Origin: Clostridia bacterium
Lineage (GTDB): Bacteria; Bacillota; Clostridia; Oscillospirales; CAG-272
Length of the DNA stretch: 64,000 bases
NCBI GenBank assembly: GCA_900767415.1
Contig: CAAFYZ010000036.1
Span: 111,523 to 175,522 of the forward strand
Direction of reading: 5' to 3'
Part shown: positions 9,353 through 22,356 of the stretch, in pieces
Layout of the letters: each line of letters starts with the position of its first letter
Numbering within the stretch: position 1 is the first letter of the stretch
The notes under the pieces: generated by a model
Database searches by the model: none
Told to the model about the DNA's origin: nothing
The model's input: the letters and a program-made list of their open reading frames with translations, nothing else
Position numbers and translations under genes: made by a program

Positions 9353-9395
9353 GTCGGCTTCCTTTCCGGTATCTGAAAAAATCCTTAACGGGAAC

Positions 9396-9424
9396 AGTAT
9401 AACATATTTTGCCCGAAAAGTAAA
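9396..9424 (-). promoter_or_regulatory. Promoter of prfB
   Basis: Minus strand TTTACT (9424-9419), 17 bp, TATACT (9401-9396). Confidence 0.7.
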
Positions 9425-9446
9425 TACCTAAAATCAAGAACTTCTA

Positions 9447-9475
9447 TTGACACGGCGGATATTTTATATTATAAT
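9447..9475 (+). promoter_or_regulatory. Promoter of the DUF1858-trmK-NIF3 operon
   Basis: TTGACA (9447-9452), 17 bp, TATAAT (9470-9475): a perfect vegetative consensus, divergent from the prfB promoter. Confidence 0.88.
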
Positions 9476-9555
9476 GGTATCAATCACGGAAAGAACGGTG
9501 AAAACCCTTGAAATTTTTTTTGAAAAATTTACGGAAAAAGAAAGAGGATAAAAAA

Positions 9556-9759
9556 ATGACAGTAACCAAAGAGACCCTGATCGGCGACGTGCTGGATCAC
9601 GACGTGGAGACCGCGCAGTTCTTCTTTGAGATCGGGATGCACTGCCTCGGTTGCCCCCATTCCCGCGGGGAATCCATCGAGGAGGCGTGCGCCGTCCACG
9701 GCACCGACGCCGATGTGCTGGTAGCAAAGATCAACGACTATCTCGCGAAAAAGCAGTGA
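9556..9759 (+). CDS. DUF1858-domain protein (small disulfide-redox-type protein)
   Basis: 67 residues, all one DUF1858 domain: TKETLIGDVL, then GMHCLGCPHSRGESIEEAC. The CLGC pair resembles a redox-active CxxC, and this family is often linked to hybrid-cluster proteins. No hybrid-cluster gene is visible here. ATG 9556 is preferred over an in-frame ATG at 9508, which would add a Lys/Phe-rich stretch with no ribosome site. First gene of a compact operon; its TGA overlaps the GTG start of trmK. Confidence 0.8.
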   Translation: MTVTKETLIGDVLDHDVETAQFFFEIGMHCLGCPHSRGESIEEACAVHGTDADVLVAKINDYLAKKQ

Positions 9760-10442
9760 ACGTGCCTGCCCCGGATCCGAGACTGCGGACGGCGGCTGAT
9801 TTTGTGAGGCAGGGAGCGGTATTCGCCGACATCGGCACGGATCACGCCTACCTGCCTCTTTTCCTTCTCTCGGAGGGGAAGATCCTTCGTGCCGTCTGCA
9901 CGGATATCAACGAGGGACCCCTCGCCGCCGCGCGCGCACACGCCGCCCTGACCCCATACAAAGACAAAATGACCTTCCGCCTCGCGGACGGTGCCGCCTG
10001 CCTTGCGGACGAAGGCGTTACCGATGTCGCGATCTGCGGCATGGGGGGCGAGCTGATCGCCGACATTCTTTCCCGCGCGCCGTTTTTCGAGCGGGAGGGC
10101 GTCCGTCTGATCCTTCAGCCCATGACCCGCCACACCGCACTGCGGCAGTATCTTGCCGACCGCGGCTTTTCGGTACTCGGAGAGGCGTTCCCTCTCTCGG
10201 AAGGGAAAAGGTACGTCGTCCTCGCCGCGGAATTTTCGGGATCTCCGTATGCCCTGTCTCCCGTCGAGCGGGAGCTTGGGCGCATCACGGAAGAAAAACT
10301 CTCCGACCCCGCCTTCCGCGAATATGCCGAGGGCAGAGCGCGGACGCTTCGTAAGATCGCGGAAGGGAAACGCCGCGGAGGAGAAGACAGCGGGGAAGAA
10401 GAATCCCTCCTTTTGCAGATCCGGCAACTTTTCACAAGATAA
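9756..10442 (+). CDS. trmK: tRNA (adenine(22)-N1)-methyltransferase
   Basis: 228 residues from GTG 9756, which overlaps the preceding stop (GTGA); an in-frame GTG at 9762 is an alternative. It methylates N1 of A22 in the D-arm of tRNA using S-adenosylmethionine. The Rossmann SAM-binding motif FADIGTDHAYLPLFLL is near residue 23, an acidic loop CTDINEGPL near 48, and ICGMGGELI near 92. The TrmK-NIF3 gene pair is a conserved arrangement in Firmicutes, which supports the call. Confidence 0.9.
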   Translation: MNVPAPDPRLRTAADFVRQGAVFADIGTDHAYLPLFLLSEGKILRAVCTDINEGPLAAARAHAALTPYKDKMTFRLADGAACLADEGVTDVAICGMGGELIADILSRAPFFEREGVRLILQPMTRHTALRQYLADRGFSVLGEAFPLSEGKRYVVLAAEFSGSPYALSPVERELGRITEEKLSDPAFREYAEGRARTLRKIAEGKRRGGEDSGEEESLLLQIRQLFTR

Positions 10443-10457
10443 GATAAGGAGAAGAGC

Positions 10458-11219
10458 ATGACCGTCAAAGAGTATTTTGAAAGACTGGAAAAACGGATTC
10501 CGAGATCTCTGTGCGAGCCGTGGGACAACGATGGACTCATGTGCTGTGCCGACGAGAGCGCCGAGGTGCGCCGCGCGTTGGTAACGCTGGATGTCACGGA
10601 AGAGATCGTCGATTTTGCGATCGAGAACGGCTATGATCTGATCGTCTCGCATCATCCCCTGATCTTTCGTCCGGTGTCGTCGATGACCGAGGATCATCAC
10701 GTCTCGCGAAAACTGATTAAACTGTTGGCGAGCGGGATTTCGGTTTTTTCTTTCCATACCCGTGCGGATAAGGTCGAGGGGGGCGTGAACGACTGCCTTG
10801 CCGACCTGATCGGACTTTCCGACGCCACCCCCTTCGGGGAGGGAGGGCTCGGACGGATCGGCACGCTGGAAGAGGAGATGTCGATCGAGGACTTTGCCTA
10901 TCGTCTGAAAGAACAGCTGAACGCGCACGGTCTTCTTTACGCCGACGGATACAGTCCCGTTCATCGTGTCGCCGTGGTAGGCGGCGCGGGGAAGGAAGAA
11001 CTTGCCGCCGCGATGGAGGCGGGCGCGGATACGCTCGTTTCCGGCAGGATCGGTTATCACGAGATGCAGGAGGCGTCCGAGATGGGGATCAACCTTGTCG
11101 AAGCCGGGCATTATTTCACCGAGTATCCCGTTACGAGTTTCTTCGCCGGCGAACTTTCGAAGATTTCGCCCGATCTGCCGATCGCGATCACCGATTCCTA
11201 TAAGTTAAAACTGATCTGA
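10458..11219 (+). CDS. NIF3-like dinuclear metal-centre protein
   Basis: 253 residues, NIF3/YqfO family. Conserved metal ligands are visible in LIVSHHPLIF near residue 60 and in a C-terminal EAGHYFTEYPV. The family forms hexameric toroids with two metals per site; a GTP cyclohydrolase or general metal-hydrolase role has been proposed but is not settled. ATG 10458 follows AAGGAG. It lies 15 bp downstream of trmK, in the usual trmK-NIF3 pair. It lacks the inserted PII-like domain of longer homologues such as B. subtilis YqfO. Confidence 0.88.
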   Translation: MTVKEYFERLEKRIPRSLCEPWDNDGLMCCADESAEVRRALVTLDVTEEIVDFAIENGYDLIVSHHPLIFRPVSSMTEDHHVSRKLIKLLASGISVFSFHTRADKVEGGVNDCLADLIGLSDATPFGEGGLGRIGTLEEEMSIEDFAYRLKEQLNAHGLLYADGYSPVHRVAVVGGAGKEELAAAMEAGADTLVSGRIGYHEMQEASEMGINLVEAGHYFTEYPVTSFFAGELSKISPDLPIAITDSYKLKLI

Positions 11220-11460
11220 AAAACAAAAGACCGCGCGAGCGGGAATGACGGAAGACGGCGAAAAGCGGGTGTGCTGCAACGCACCGTCTCCAAAAAACAA
11301 TTCAATAAAAAAACGGGCGTGCCGTTTCCTTCGGAAAGCGGCGCGCTTCTGTGCGAAATCGCCGATTCCGGGCAAAAGTTGCATGAAATCTCCCGTATTT
11401 TCCTTTTTTCCTGTACTGCAATCAAATACAATGTCATCTCCCGAGAAAGGTAATGATGTC

Positions 11461-12732
11461 ATGAATAACAAAGACCCGTATAAAGTGAGCAGGATTCTTT
11501 ATATCGCCGAGGCGGCACTGGAATACTTTATCACGTTGATGGTGACCGAGGCATATCTTGCCAAGGTAACCACTGCCATCGGCATGGAAGATACCCTGGT
11601 CGCCGTTCTGAGCGCGTTTGTCTCGCTCGGCAGGGCGTTTCAGTTGATTGCCATTTTTCTCGCGCATAAGACACCGGTAAAACCGTGGATCATCCCGCTT
11701 CAGATTCTGTGTCAGCTCTTTTTTGCCCTGATCTATCTGATTCCCGTGATCCGGATCTCGTATACGATGCGCGTTCTGCTTTTCGTCGTGTTCCTCCTCG
11801 GAGGGAACATTCTGTCGGGCATCGTACAGGCACCGAAGACAAACTGGCATATGTCTTTGATCGATGACAAACAGCGGGGGAACTTCACCGCCACGATGGA
11901 GATCGTGTCGCTTGTAGGCGGCATGATATTCACCTACGTGATGGGCGCCGTCATCGATGCAAAAGAGGCGGCGGGGGACATCAACGGAGCATTCGTCGTC
12001 ATCGGTATCACGATCTTCTGCCTGATGCTGCTACAGTCGGCGACGCTGATCTTTTGCAGAGAAAAAGAGACGCCGCGCCGGAAGGTCTCTGTCCGCGGAG
12101 AACTTGCCGGTATGCTGCGGGACAAATCCCTGTTTTGCGTGATCGCCGTCAGCTTTTTCTGGAACATCGCCTGCTATGCCACCGTCCCGTTTTACGGAAC
12201 CTATAAAATCAAAGAACTCGGTTTTTCCATGACCTTTATCGCGGTGATTACCGCGGTGCAGAGCATCGTGCGTGCGGTCGCCTCGCATCCGATCGGCAGA
12301 TACGCCGACCGCCACGGATTCGCCCGGATGCTGATGATCGTCTTTTCGATCGAGGCGGCGGCACTCCTCTCGGTCGCCTTCTCGGGTCCCGGGAACGGGC
12401 AGATCACGTTCTTGATTTATTCCGTTCTTCACGGGATCGCCATGGGCGGTATCAACAGCGGCGAGAAGACCAATTTGATTTACGACTATGTAGACAGCGA
12501 TCATCGCACGATGGCGCTGGCATTGAATAACGGTATTGCGGGAATTACAGGATTTTTGACAACTTTACTTGTCACAATCCCGGTAAAAGCCATACAACAA
12601 AACGGGAACACCCTCTTCGGTATTCCCGTTTACGCACAGCAGATCACGTCCGTTTTTTCGTTCCTTGTCGTGATCGGAATCCTTTTTTATCTCTTCTTCG
12701 TCGTCAGACGCCTGGACAAGAGCACTGCGTGA
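11461..12732 (+). CDS. Major facilitator superfamily transporter
   Basis: 423 residues with about 12 hydrophobic segments (for example ALEYFITLMVTEAYLAKV, IPLQILCQLFFALIYLIPVI, LVGGMIFTYVMGAVID) and a charged central loop (CREKETPRRKVSVRGE) typical of a 6+6 MFS carrier. ATG 11461 is preferred because GAAAGG lies 10-15 nt upstream; in-frame codons further upstream have none. The 241-bp gap to the NIF3 gene contains no clear terminator. The substrate is unknown; nearness to the rha genes is not enough to call it a rhamnose transporter. Confidence 0.8.
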   Translation: MNNKDPYKVSRILYIAEAALEYFITLMVTEAYLAKVTTAIGMEDTLVAVLSAFVSLGRAFQLIAIFLAHKTPVKPWIIPLQILCQLFFALIYLIPVIRISYTMRVLLFVVFLLGGNILSGIVQAPKTNWHMSLIDDKQRGNFTATMEIVSLVGGMIFTYVMGAVIDAKEAAGDINGAFVVIGITIFCLMLLQSATLIFCREKETPRRKVSVRGELAGMLRDKSLFCVIAVSFFWNIACYATVPFYGTYKIKELGFSMTFIAVITAVQSIVRAVASHPIGRYADRHGFARMLMIVFSIEAAALLSVAFSGPGNGQITFLIYSVLHGIAMGGINSGEKTNLIYDYVDSDHRTMALALNNGIAGITGFLTTLLVTIPVKAIQQNGNTLFGIPVYAQQITSVFSFLVVIGILFYLFFVVRRLDKSTA

Positions 12733-12784
12733 GAGATTTTTTCCGCATGGCGCACGTTCGGTTCGTTGAGAATATTTTTAAGGA

Positions 12785-12812
12785 CGGAGGGTACATCACC
12801 CTCCGCCTTTTT
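12785..12812. terminator. Terminator between the MFS and flippase genes
   Basis: CGGAGGGT, loop ACATC, ACCCTCCG, then CCTTTTT on the plus strand. It separates convergent genes and mainly serves the MFS transcript. Confidence 0.78.
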
Positions 12813-12814
12813 CG

Positions 12815-14266
12815 TTATTCGTTTTCGATCACGTGTTCGGGAGAACTTTCGAGTGCGGGGATCTCTTTCAGCGTCTCATACACGCGCCGCGCGAAAAGAG
12901 CCGTCGGCACCGCAAGAAGGAAGAAGAGGATAAGCCGCACGGTGAAAAAGGGAAAGAGAAGAAATACCGCCGCGGAAAAGAAGAGCGCGCAGACGAGCAT
13001 AAGAACCGTCCGCCCGAAAAACAGTACCCGCCCGACTCCCGCCCGTCGGACGGTGAAAAGGCGGAGAAAAAAGAGAAGATACGCCGTGCCGAGTGTGACA
13101 AATCCCGATGCCACAGCACCGATGCGCGGGACGAACACCGCGTCGGCAAGGAGAGAGAGGAGCGCGACCGCGAGCGTTACCGTCGTGACGGGGCGCACGT
13201 TTTCCTTCGTCAGAAGGATTCCCGCGAGCACGGAGGAAAGAAAGTGCGGGAGGACGCTGAGGGCGAGAGGGAGCACCGCGGGGAGAGACTCCCGATATTC
13301 CGCGGGAGCGAGGAGAGAAAAGATCTCTGGCATGACGAGCATCGACAGCGACGAGAAGAGAGTGAAGAGAAGGGAGAGGCGGGCGGAGACGTCCGCGATT
13401 TTTTCGCCCTCTCCCGCGGCGATCTTCCGCATGACCCACGGCTGGTACGCCGCCCCGATCCCGACGGACAGGAAGGAGAGGGACAGACCGAGTGCGGAAG
13501 AGATTCCGTACCCTGCCAACGCGGCACGGCCGAGCCGCCGACCGACGACGGCACGTCCCCCTTCCGAGAGCAGAACGGATGCCGCATAGTGCGGAAAGAG
13601 GGAGAGGGTGAACGGGAGAAGAAAAGAGAGATGCTCCCGACGGAAAAGACAGCCGCCGCGCCGATAGCGCAGGACGGTGAGCGGGAGGGCGAAGAGGAGG
13701 GAGACGCCGAGCGTCGCATAGATCCGCGCCGTTTCGGGATGTGGGGCATAACGGATGAGAAGGAGCGCGGCGAGTGCCGAGAGGACTTCTCCGCCGAGGG
13801 TGAAGAGGGCATAGGGGAGAGGGCGGTAACGGTAGCGACATTCGGCGGCAAACAGAGAGAGGGACAGATTCGCGCCGATCTGCATAAACAGAAGTAGTGT
13901 CAGATTCATGCCGAGCCCCGTAAAGCGGTCGATCGCCGCGTGAAAAAGAAGATACAGAAGGAGCGAGACGAAGAAAAAGAGGGCGGAGAGAGAAGACGCC
14001 GAGCAGAGAAACGCCGCGCCGTCCGTGCGGTATTTTTGCATACCGCGATATAAGACGCTCCCCGCGATCCCGAGCGTTGCGAGGACGGTGAAGATACCGA
14101 GCCATGTCAGATACAGAGAATACAGACCGTATTCTTCCGCCGTCAGCAGGCGCGAAAAGAGCGGCGTGAGCAGAACGCTGATTCCCCGTGCGAGAAGTCC
14201 CGTGGCGGTGAATCCGACCGACGCCCGTGCGGGCACGGTCAGCGTTTTTTGATTTTCGGTTCTCAT
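12815..14266 (-). CDS. Polysaccharide biosynthesis flippase (MATE/MurJ-fold, Wzx-like)
   Basis: 483 residues, almost wholly hydrophobic, with about 14 predicted membrane helices. The N-terminus (VGFTATGLLARGISVLLTP, then FSRLLTAEEYGLYSLYLT) is the hallmark of the polysaccharide-synthesis/O-antigen flippase family, which moves lipid-linked saccharides across the membrane. ATG 14266 has CGGAG 6-7 nt upstream. The open frame continues far upstream antisense to gdhA, but that extension is a codon-bias artefact. No glycosyltransferase genes lie next to it, so the cargo is unknown; a cell-wall or spore polysaccharide precursor is possible. Confidence 0.83.
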   Translation of the reverse strand: MRTENQKTLTVPARASVGFTATGLLARGISVLLTPLFSRLLTAEEYGLYSLYLTWLGIFTVLATLGIAGSVLYRGMQKYRTDGAAFLCSASSLSALFFFVSLLLYLLFHAAIDRFTGLGMNLTLLLFMQIGANLSLSLFAAECRYRYRPLPYALFTLGGEVLSALAALLLIRYAPHPETARIYATLGVSLLFALPLTVLRYRRGGCLFRREHLSFLLPFTLSLFPHYAASVLLSEGGRAVVGRRLGRAALAGYGISSALGLSLSFLSVGIGAAYQPWVMRKIAAGEGEKIADVSARLSLLFTLFSSLSMLVMPEIFSLLAPAEYRESLPAVLPLALSVLPHFLSSVLAGILLTKENVRPVTTVTLAVALLSLLADAVFVPRIGAVASGFVTLGTAYLLFFLRLFTVRRAGVGRVLFFGRTVLMLVCALFFSAAVFLLFPFFTVRLILFFLLAVPTALFARRVYETLKEIPALESSPEHVIENE

Positions 14267-14431
14267 ACGTTTCTCCGAGGATTTTTTCTTTAGTTTCTCC
14301 GGGGAGAGAAAAAAGGCGGGAGGAAAAGTACGGAAATGAATCGAAAAAGCGGAAAATATCCGCAACCTACCGCACGGGACGGCAAAGTTTCCGAAAAAAT
14401 GCAAGAAAATAAAAACGAAATTGCAAAGTAC

Positions 14432-14460
14432 TTGATTTTTCTCTGAAAATATGCTATACT
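14432..14460 (+). promoter_or_regulatory. Promoter of gdhA
   Basis: TTGATT (14432-14437), 17 bp, TATACT (14455-14460). Confidence 0.75.
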
Positions 14461-14476
14461 TTTTTACATCTTGTAG

Positions 14477-15868
<1,392 letters not shown>

Positions 15869-15892
15869 TCGGGTCGGAAAGAAAAACAAAAC

Positions 15893-15937
15893 AAAAAGCA
15901 GGCATTTCTCCGAAAAAAGAGAAACGCCTGCTTTTTG
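15893..15937. terminator. Bidirectional terminator between gdhA and the MATE gene
   Basis: AAAAAGCAGGC and GCCTGCTTTTT flank a second stem, TTTCTC/GAGAAA. A- and T-runs on either side suit the two convergent genes. Confidence 0.85.
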
Positions 15938-15952
15938 TAAAGAAAAGATTAC

Positions 15953-17329
15953 TTATCCGCGATCTTTGGAGAGCCGCGAAAGAAAGAGGATGAAAAACGG
16001 GAGCGTAACGAGAAAGGTCAGCACGTCTGCCAGCGGTTGCGCCGCCTGGATCCCCGCAATGCCGAAGGCGGAGGGGAGCGTCAGAATCAGAGGGAGAAAG
16101 AAGATTCCCTGACGGCACATGGCGAGCGGCGTGGCGATCGCCGCCCGTCCGACACTTTGGTAGAGCATATTGCAGGAGACGATCACCGGCTCGAAGATCA
16201 GAGCGATCGCCTGATAGCGGAAGGCGGGGAGCGCGATCGACAGTACCTCCCCGTCGTTTTGGAACGCGCGGATCAGCTCCGGCGCGAAGAGATAGCAGAC
16301 CGAGCCGAACAGGACGACCGCGACCGTCGCGGCGGCAACCGTGAAGAGGGCGGCATCCCGTACCCGACGGTATTTTTTCGCTCCGTAATTGAAGGCGGCG
16401 ACCGGTTGGAATCCCTGACCGATCCCGAGAACGACCGACATTAAAAACATGAAAATGCGGCTGACGATGCTCATGGCGGCGACTGCCGCGTCTCCGTATC
16501 CCCGAGCCGCCACGTTGAGGAGCATACCGGCGATCGCGGCGAGCCCCTGCCTGCCGAAACTCGGCAGACCGACGGCAAGAATCCCGAAGAACTCCCGCGG
16601 TTTTTTCGTAATGCGGAAGAGGGAAAAACGGCTGACCGTCTTTTTGCGGAGAAACGCCGAGAGAAGAAGGAGAAAACTCACGCATTGCGAGATTGCCGTC
16701 GCAAGTCCCGCCCCTGCCGTCCCCATGCCGCAGGAAAAAATCAGAATGGGGTCGAGGATCATATTGAGGATTCCGCCGAAGACCAGTCCGATCATCGCGA
16801 AAAACGCCTTTCCTTCATAGCGGAGAATGTTGTTCATCACAAGACTTGACATCATGATCGGTGCCGCAAGCAGTATGTAGAACGCATATCCCGACGCGTG
16901 CGGCAGAATGGTGTCCGTACTGCCGAGAAGGAGCATAAAGCCGTCGAGCGTGAAAAGACCGACGACGCCCAGGATTCCGCCGAGGAGAAGGGCGGTGAAG
17001 AAACCGGTAGACGCATAGCGCGTCGCCGTGTCCGCGTCTTTTGCCCCGAGACTGCGGCTGATATGACTGCCCGCGCCGTGCCCGAGCATAAAGCCGAGGG
17101 CCTGAATAATCGCCATCAGAGAGGCGACGACGCCGATGGCACCGCTGGCACTGGTGTCGTTGAGCTGTCCGACGAAGTAAGTGTCGGCGAGATTGTATAT
17201 GCCCGTGATCAGCATACTGAGGACGGTGGGGAGAGCAAGTCGCAGGATCAGTGTCGGGATCTTCGTTTCGGTCATCATCCGATATTGGCGCGCCCGATTG
17301 CTTTCTTCCCGATCTTCCGTTTGTACCAT
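15953..17329 (-). CDS. MATE-family efflux transporter
   Basis: 458 residues with 12 predicted membrane helices in two related halves. The N-terminal LALPTVLSMLITGIYNLADTYFVGQ is the diagnostic MATE signature, and the second half repeats the pattern (VGLPSFGRQGLAAIAG). It exports cationic or drug-like compounds by sodium or proton antiport. ATG 17329 is preferred, with AAGGAAGG about 11 nt upstream; the longer frame reads through repeats downstream of atpC and is rejected. It lies 170 bp after atpC on the same strand, so some read-through from the atp operon is possible. Confidence 0.87.
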   Translation of the reverse strand: MVQTEDREESNRARQYRMMTETKIPTLILRLALPTVLSMLITGIYNLADTYFVGQLNDTSASGAIGVVASLMAIIQALGFMLGHGAGSHISRSLGAKDADTATRYASTGFFTALLLGGILGVVGLFTLDGFMLLLGSTDTILPHASGYAFYILLAAPIMMSSLVMNNILRYEGKAFFAMIGLVFGGILNMILDPILIFSCGMGTAGAGLATAISQCVSFLLLLSAFLRKKTVSRFSLFRITKKPREFFGILAVGLPSFGRQGLAAIAGMLLNVAARGYGDAAVAAMSIVSRIFMFLMSVVLGIGQGFQPVAAFNYGAKKYRRVRDAALFTVAAATVAVVLFGSVCYLFAPELIRAFQNDGEVLSIALPAFRYQAIALIFEPVIVSCNMLYQSVGRAAIATPLAMCRQGIFFLPLILTLPSAFGIAGIQAAQPLADVLTFLVTLPFFILFLSRLSKDRG

Positions 17330-17357
17330 GTAAGGGGTCCTTCCTTTTGACAGAGAT

Positions 17358-17510
17358 CGACCCGCAATGCGCCATCTCCGCGCCTGCGGGTCGTTTTCGT
17401 ATTTCGGCGGTGCGATCGGGAGATCGCTCAGCCCCCGAGAGCTGCCCGGATTATCTTCCGCCTGCGGGTCGTTTTGGTATTGCCGCGTGCTGCTCTGGTT
17501 ATCTTCCGCC
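17358..17510 (-). repeat. Short direct and inverted repeats between atpC and the MATE gene
   Basis: TGCGGGTCGTTTTCGTATT (17385-17403) recurs with one change at 17463-17481. The module TTATCTTCCGCC at 17451-17462 also occurs at the very end of atpC (17499-17510). CGACCCGCA (17358-17366) can pair with TGCGGGTCG (17385-17393) in a 9-bp stem followed by TTTT on the plus strand. The copies look like local duplications of the atpC 3' end and its flank. Confidence 0.6.
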
Positions 17511-17903
17511 CGCAATATCGATACGGAGAAGTGCCCGTTCGAGTTTTGCCTTGGCGAGTTTCATCGCCCGCTCGTCCTCTGCGGAGGAGATGGCGGCTTG
17601 CGCTTTCTCCTTGGCACGCTCGGCACGGAGACGGTCGATGTCTTCGGCGTATTCAAAGGTCGTTGCCGCCACCGAGACGACACCGCTCTTGACCGAGAGC
17701 GTCCCGCCGGAAAGCGCGGCATCCCGTACGGTACCGTCCGGCGTCGTGATACGCGCCCGTCCCGTCGCGAGAGCGGCAAGATAATCGGTATGCCCCGCGA
17801 GGATTTCGACGTCTCCCGCGCAGGTTCTGGCAAGGAACGCGGTGGCTTCTCCGTCATAGGCGACGCCGTCCGGTGTCGCGACGGTCAGAGGGAATGCTTT
17901 CAT
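17499..17903 (-). CDS. atpC: F1Fo ATP synthase subunit epsilon
   Basis: 134 residues, standard length. The N-terminal beta-sandwich is visible (PLTVATPDGVAYDGEATAFLA, then GDVEILAGHTDYLAAL), followed by a C-terminal helical hairpin (AERAKEKAQAAISSAEDERAMKLAKAKLERA is one charged helix region). It couples and inhibits the rotary motor at the central stalk. Last gene of the atp operon, 63 bp after atpD, with a perfect 14-bp inverted repeat in the gap. Confidence 0.93.
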   Translation of the reverse strand: MKAFPLTVATPDGVAYDGEATAFLARTCAGDVEILAGHTDYLAALATGRARITTPDGTVRDAALSGGTLSVKSGVVSVAATTFEYAEDIDRLRAERAKEKAQAAISSAEDERAMKLAKAKLERALLRIDIAGGR

Positions 17904-17938
17904 GCCGCACCTTCTTTCCTGTTAGAATTCAAATCAAG

Positions 17939-20245
<2,307 letters not shown>

Positions 20246-20266
20246 GGTATGTTCCCTCCTTTTGTT

Positions 20267-21775
20267 TTATTTTGCAAATCTTTCTTTACAGGTGTTAATG
20301 GCGTCTTCGAGTTCTTTCGTGGTTTCGTCGGTGAGAGCCCCCGTCTCGCGGATGGAGGAGAGAAGCTCGTCTTTGGTCGCCACAAGATACTCATACAGCT
20401 CTTTTTCAAAGTCCGGGATTTTTTCCACCGGTACGTCGGCGAGCATATCGTGCACTACCGCATACAGGATTGCGACCTGCAACTCTACGGCGACGGGGGC
20501 GGTCTTATCCTGTTTCAGCACCGCGACGATCCGTTCCCCCTGCGCAAGACGCGCCTTCGTATCGGCGTCGAGGTCCGAGCCGAACTGGGCAAAACTCTGC
20601 AACTCTCTGTACTGAGAATACAGAAGTTTCAGCGGACCCGAGACTTTTTTCATCGCTTTGATCTGTGCGTTTCCGCCGACACGGGAGACCGAGATGCCGG
20701 GGTTGACCGCCGGGCGTACGCCCGCGTGGAACAACTCGGTTTCGAGGAAGATCTGTCCGTCCGTGATGGAAATGACGTTGGTCGGAATGTAAGCGGAGAC
20801 GTCGCCCGCCTGCGTTTCGATGATGGGGAGTGCGGTCAGAGAGCCGCCGCCGTATTCCGGCGCGATCCGCGCCGCCCGCTCCAGAAGACGCGAGTGGAGA
20901 TAGAAGACGTCGCCGGGATACGCTTCACGGCCCGGGGGTCTTCTGATCAGAAGGGACAGGGCGCGATAAGCTACGGCGTGCTTGGAGAGATCGTCGTACA
21001 CGATCAGCACGTCCTTTCCTTCGTCCATGAAGAATTCACCCATGGTACAGCCGGCATAGGGAGCGATATACTGCAGGGGTGCCGGCTCCGATGCGGTCGC
21101 CGCAACGACGATGGTATATGCCATCGCGCCGTGCTTTTCCAGCGTGTCGACAACGCCCGTGACGGTCGACTGCTTTTGCCCGATCGCCACGTAAATGCAG
21201 ATGACGTCCTTGCCTTTTTGGTTGATGATGGTATCCGTCGCAATGACGGTTTTTCCCGTCTGGCGGTCGCCGATAATCAGCTCGCGCTGACCGCGGCCGA
21301 TCGGGATCATGGAGTCGATCGCCTTGATACCCGTCTGCAGAGGGACGGAGACCGATTTCCGCTCGATGATACCTGCGGCTTTCCGCTCGATGGGACGGAG
21401 TTCCGCCGCTTCGATCGGACCTTTTCCGTCCACCGGAGTACCGAGGGCGTCGACCACTCTGCCGATCATGGCAGGACCGACGGGGACCGAGACGACTCTG
21501 CCCGTCCGTTTGACGAGACTGCCTTCGGTAATGCCCACGTCCGTGCCGAGAAGCACCGCGCTGACGCAGTTTTCTTCGAGGTTCTGCGCCATGCCGTACG
21601 TGCCGTTCGAGAATTCGAGGAGTTCGCTCGCCTGACACTTGTCAATGCCGTGCACCTTCGAGATTCCGTCGCCGACGGAGATGACGTAGCCGACCTCGTC
21701 CTGCTCGGTCTTGCTGCGGTAGTTCTTGATTTGTTCTTTGATTATTTTGCTGATATCGTCAAGTTTGGTTTGCAT
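20267..21775 (-). CDS. atpA: F1Fo ATP synthase subunit alpha
   Basis: 502 residues. It forms the hexamer with beta and holds the non-catalytic nucleotide sites. Walker A GDRQTGKT lies in [16 protein letters not shown]; the signature [14 protein letters not shown] is present. Operon neighbours are atpH (30-bp gap) and atpG. Confidence 0.98.
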   Translation of the reverse strand: MQTKLDDISKIIKEQIKNYRSKTEQDEVGYVISVGDGISKVHGIDKCQASELLEFSNGTYGMAQNLEENCVSAVLLGTDVGITEGSLVKRTGRVVSVPVGPAMIGRVVDALGTPVDGKGPIEAAELRPIERKAAGIIERKSVSVPLQTGIKAIDSMIPIGRGQRELIIGDRQTGKTVIATDTIINQKGKDVICIYVAIGQKQSTVTGVVDTLEKHGAMAYTIVVAATASEPAPLQYIAPYAGCTMGEFFMDEGKDVLIVYDDLSKHAVAYRALSLLIRRPPGREAYPGDVFYLHSRLLERAARIAPEYGGGSLTALPIIETQAGDVSAYIPTNVISITDGQIFLETELFHAGVRPAVNPGISVSRVGGNAQIKAMKKVSGPLKLLYSQYRELQSFAQFGSDLDADTKARLAQGERIVAVLKQDKTAPVAVELQVAILYAVVHDMLADVPVEKIPDFEKELYEYLVATKDELLSSIRETGALTDETTKELEDAINTCKERFAK

Positions 21776-21805
21776 TTTTTCACCAACTTCTTCTTTGATT
21801 TGGAC

Positions 21806-22342
21806 TCAGCCGAGGATCATGCCGGCAATCTGCTTTTCGAGCGCGTCGAGTTTTGTCCTGAGCGACGCATCGATCTGAATCCCGGCATAGCGAAGGCGCA
21901 GACCGCCGAGGATCGACGGATCGACTTCGTTTTCGAGAAAAACGGTCTTGCCCGTTTTTTTGGCGAGTTTTTGCGAGAGTGCCGCGATCTGCTCTTTGTT
22001 CATCGGGACGGCACTGACCGCCACCACGCGCAGGTTCCCGCGCGCCTCATCGTAGAGCGCGCGATATGCCGTGACGCATTTTTGAAAATCGTAGATCGCG
22101 TGCCGCTCGGCGAGAATATTCAGAAAAGAAACGACGTCCTTATCGAGCGGGGCAAACGCCTCGTCGATCAGTCGGCTCTTTTCCTCGCCGGAGACGGCGG
22201 GAGAATCCAGCAGTTTTTCATAAGAGGGAAGCGCGGAGAACGCTCTCTCCGCCGTTTCCAGGTCGGAAAGAACCGAGTCTCCCGTGCCTCTTTCCTCCGC
22301 GAGGAGAAAGAGTGCCTTCCCGTATTCTCTCGGATCGATCAT
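21806..22342 (-). CDS. atpH: F1Fo ATP synthase subunit delta
   Basis: 178 residues, the peripheral-stalk cap joining subunit b to F1. It starts with REYGKALFLLAEE and ends with the family's GGLRLRYAGIQIDASLRTKLDALEK-type segment. ATG 22342 is 14 bp after atpF. Confidence 0.94.
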   Translation of the reverse strand: MIDPREYGKALFLLAEERGTGDSVLSDLETAERAFSALPSYEKLLDSPAVSGEEKSRLIDEAFAPLDKDVVSFLNILAERHAIYDFQKCVTAYRALYDEARGNLRVVAVSAVPMNKEQIAALSQKLAKKTGKTVFLENEVDPSILGGLRLRYAGIQIDASLRTKLDALEKQIAGMILG

Positions 22343-22356
22343 GACCGCACCTTCCT

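Noticed and set aside
11461..12732. MFS gene as a rhamnose transporter
   Set aside because: It is separated from rhaBAD by prfB, trmK and others on different strands; no sequence feature points to rhamnose.
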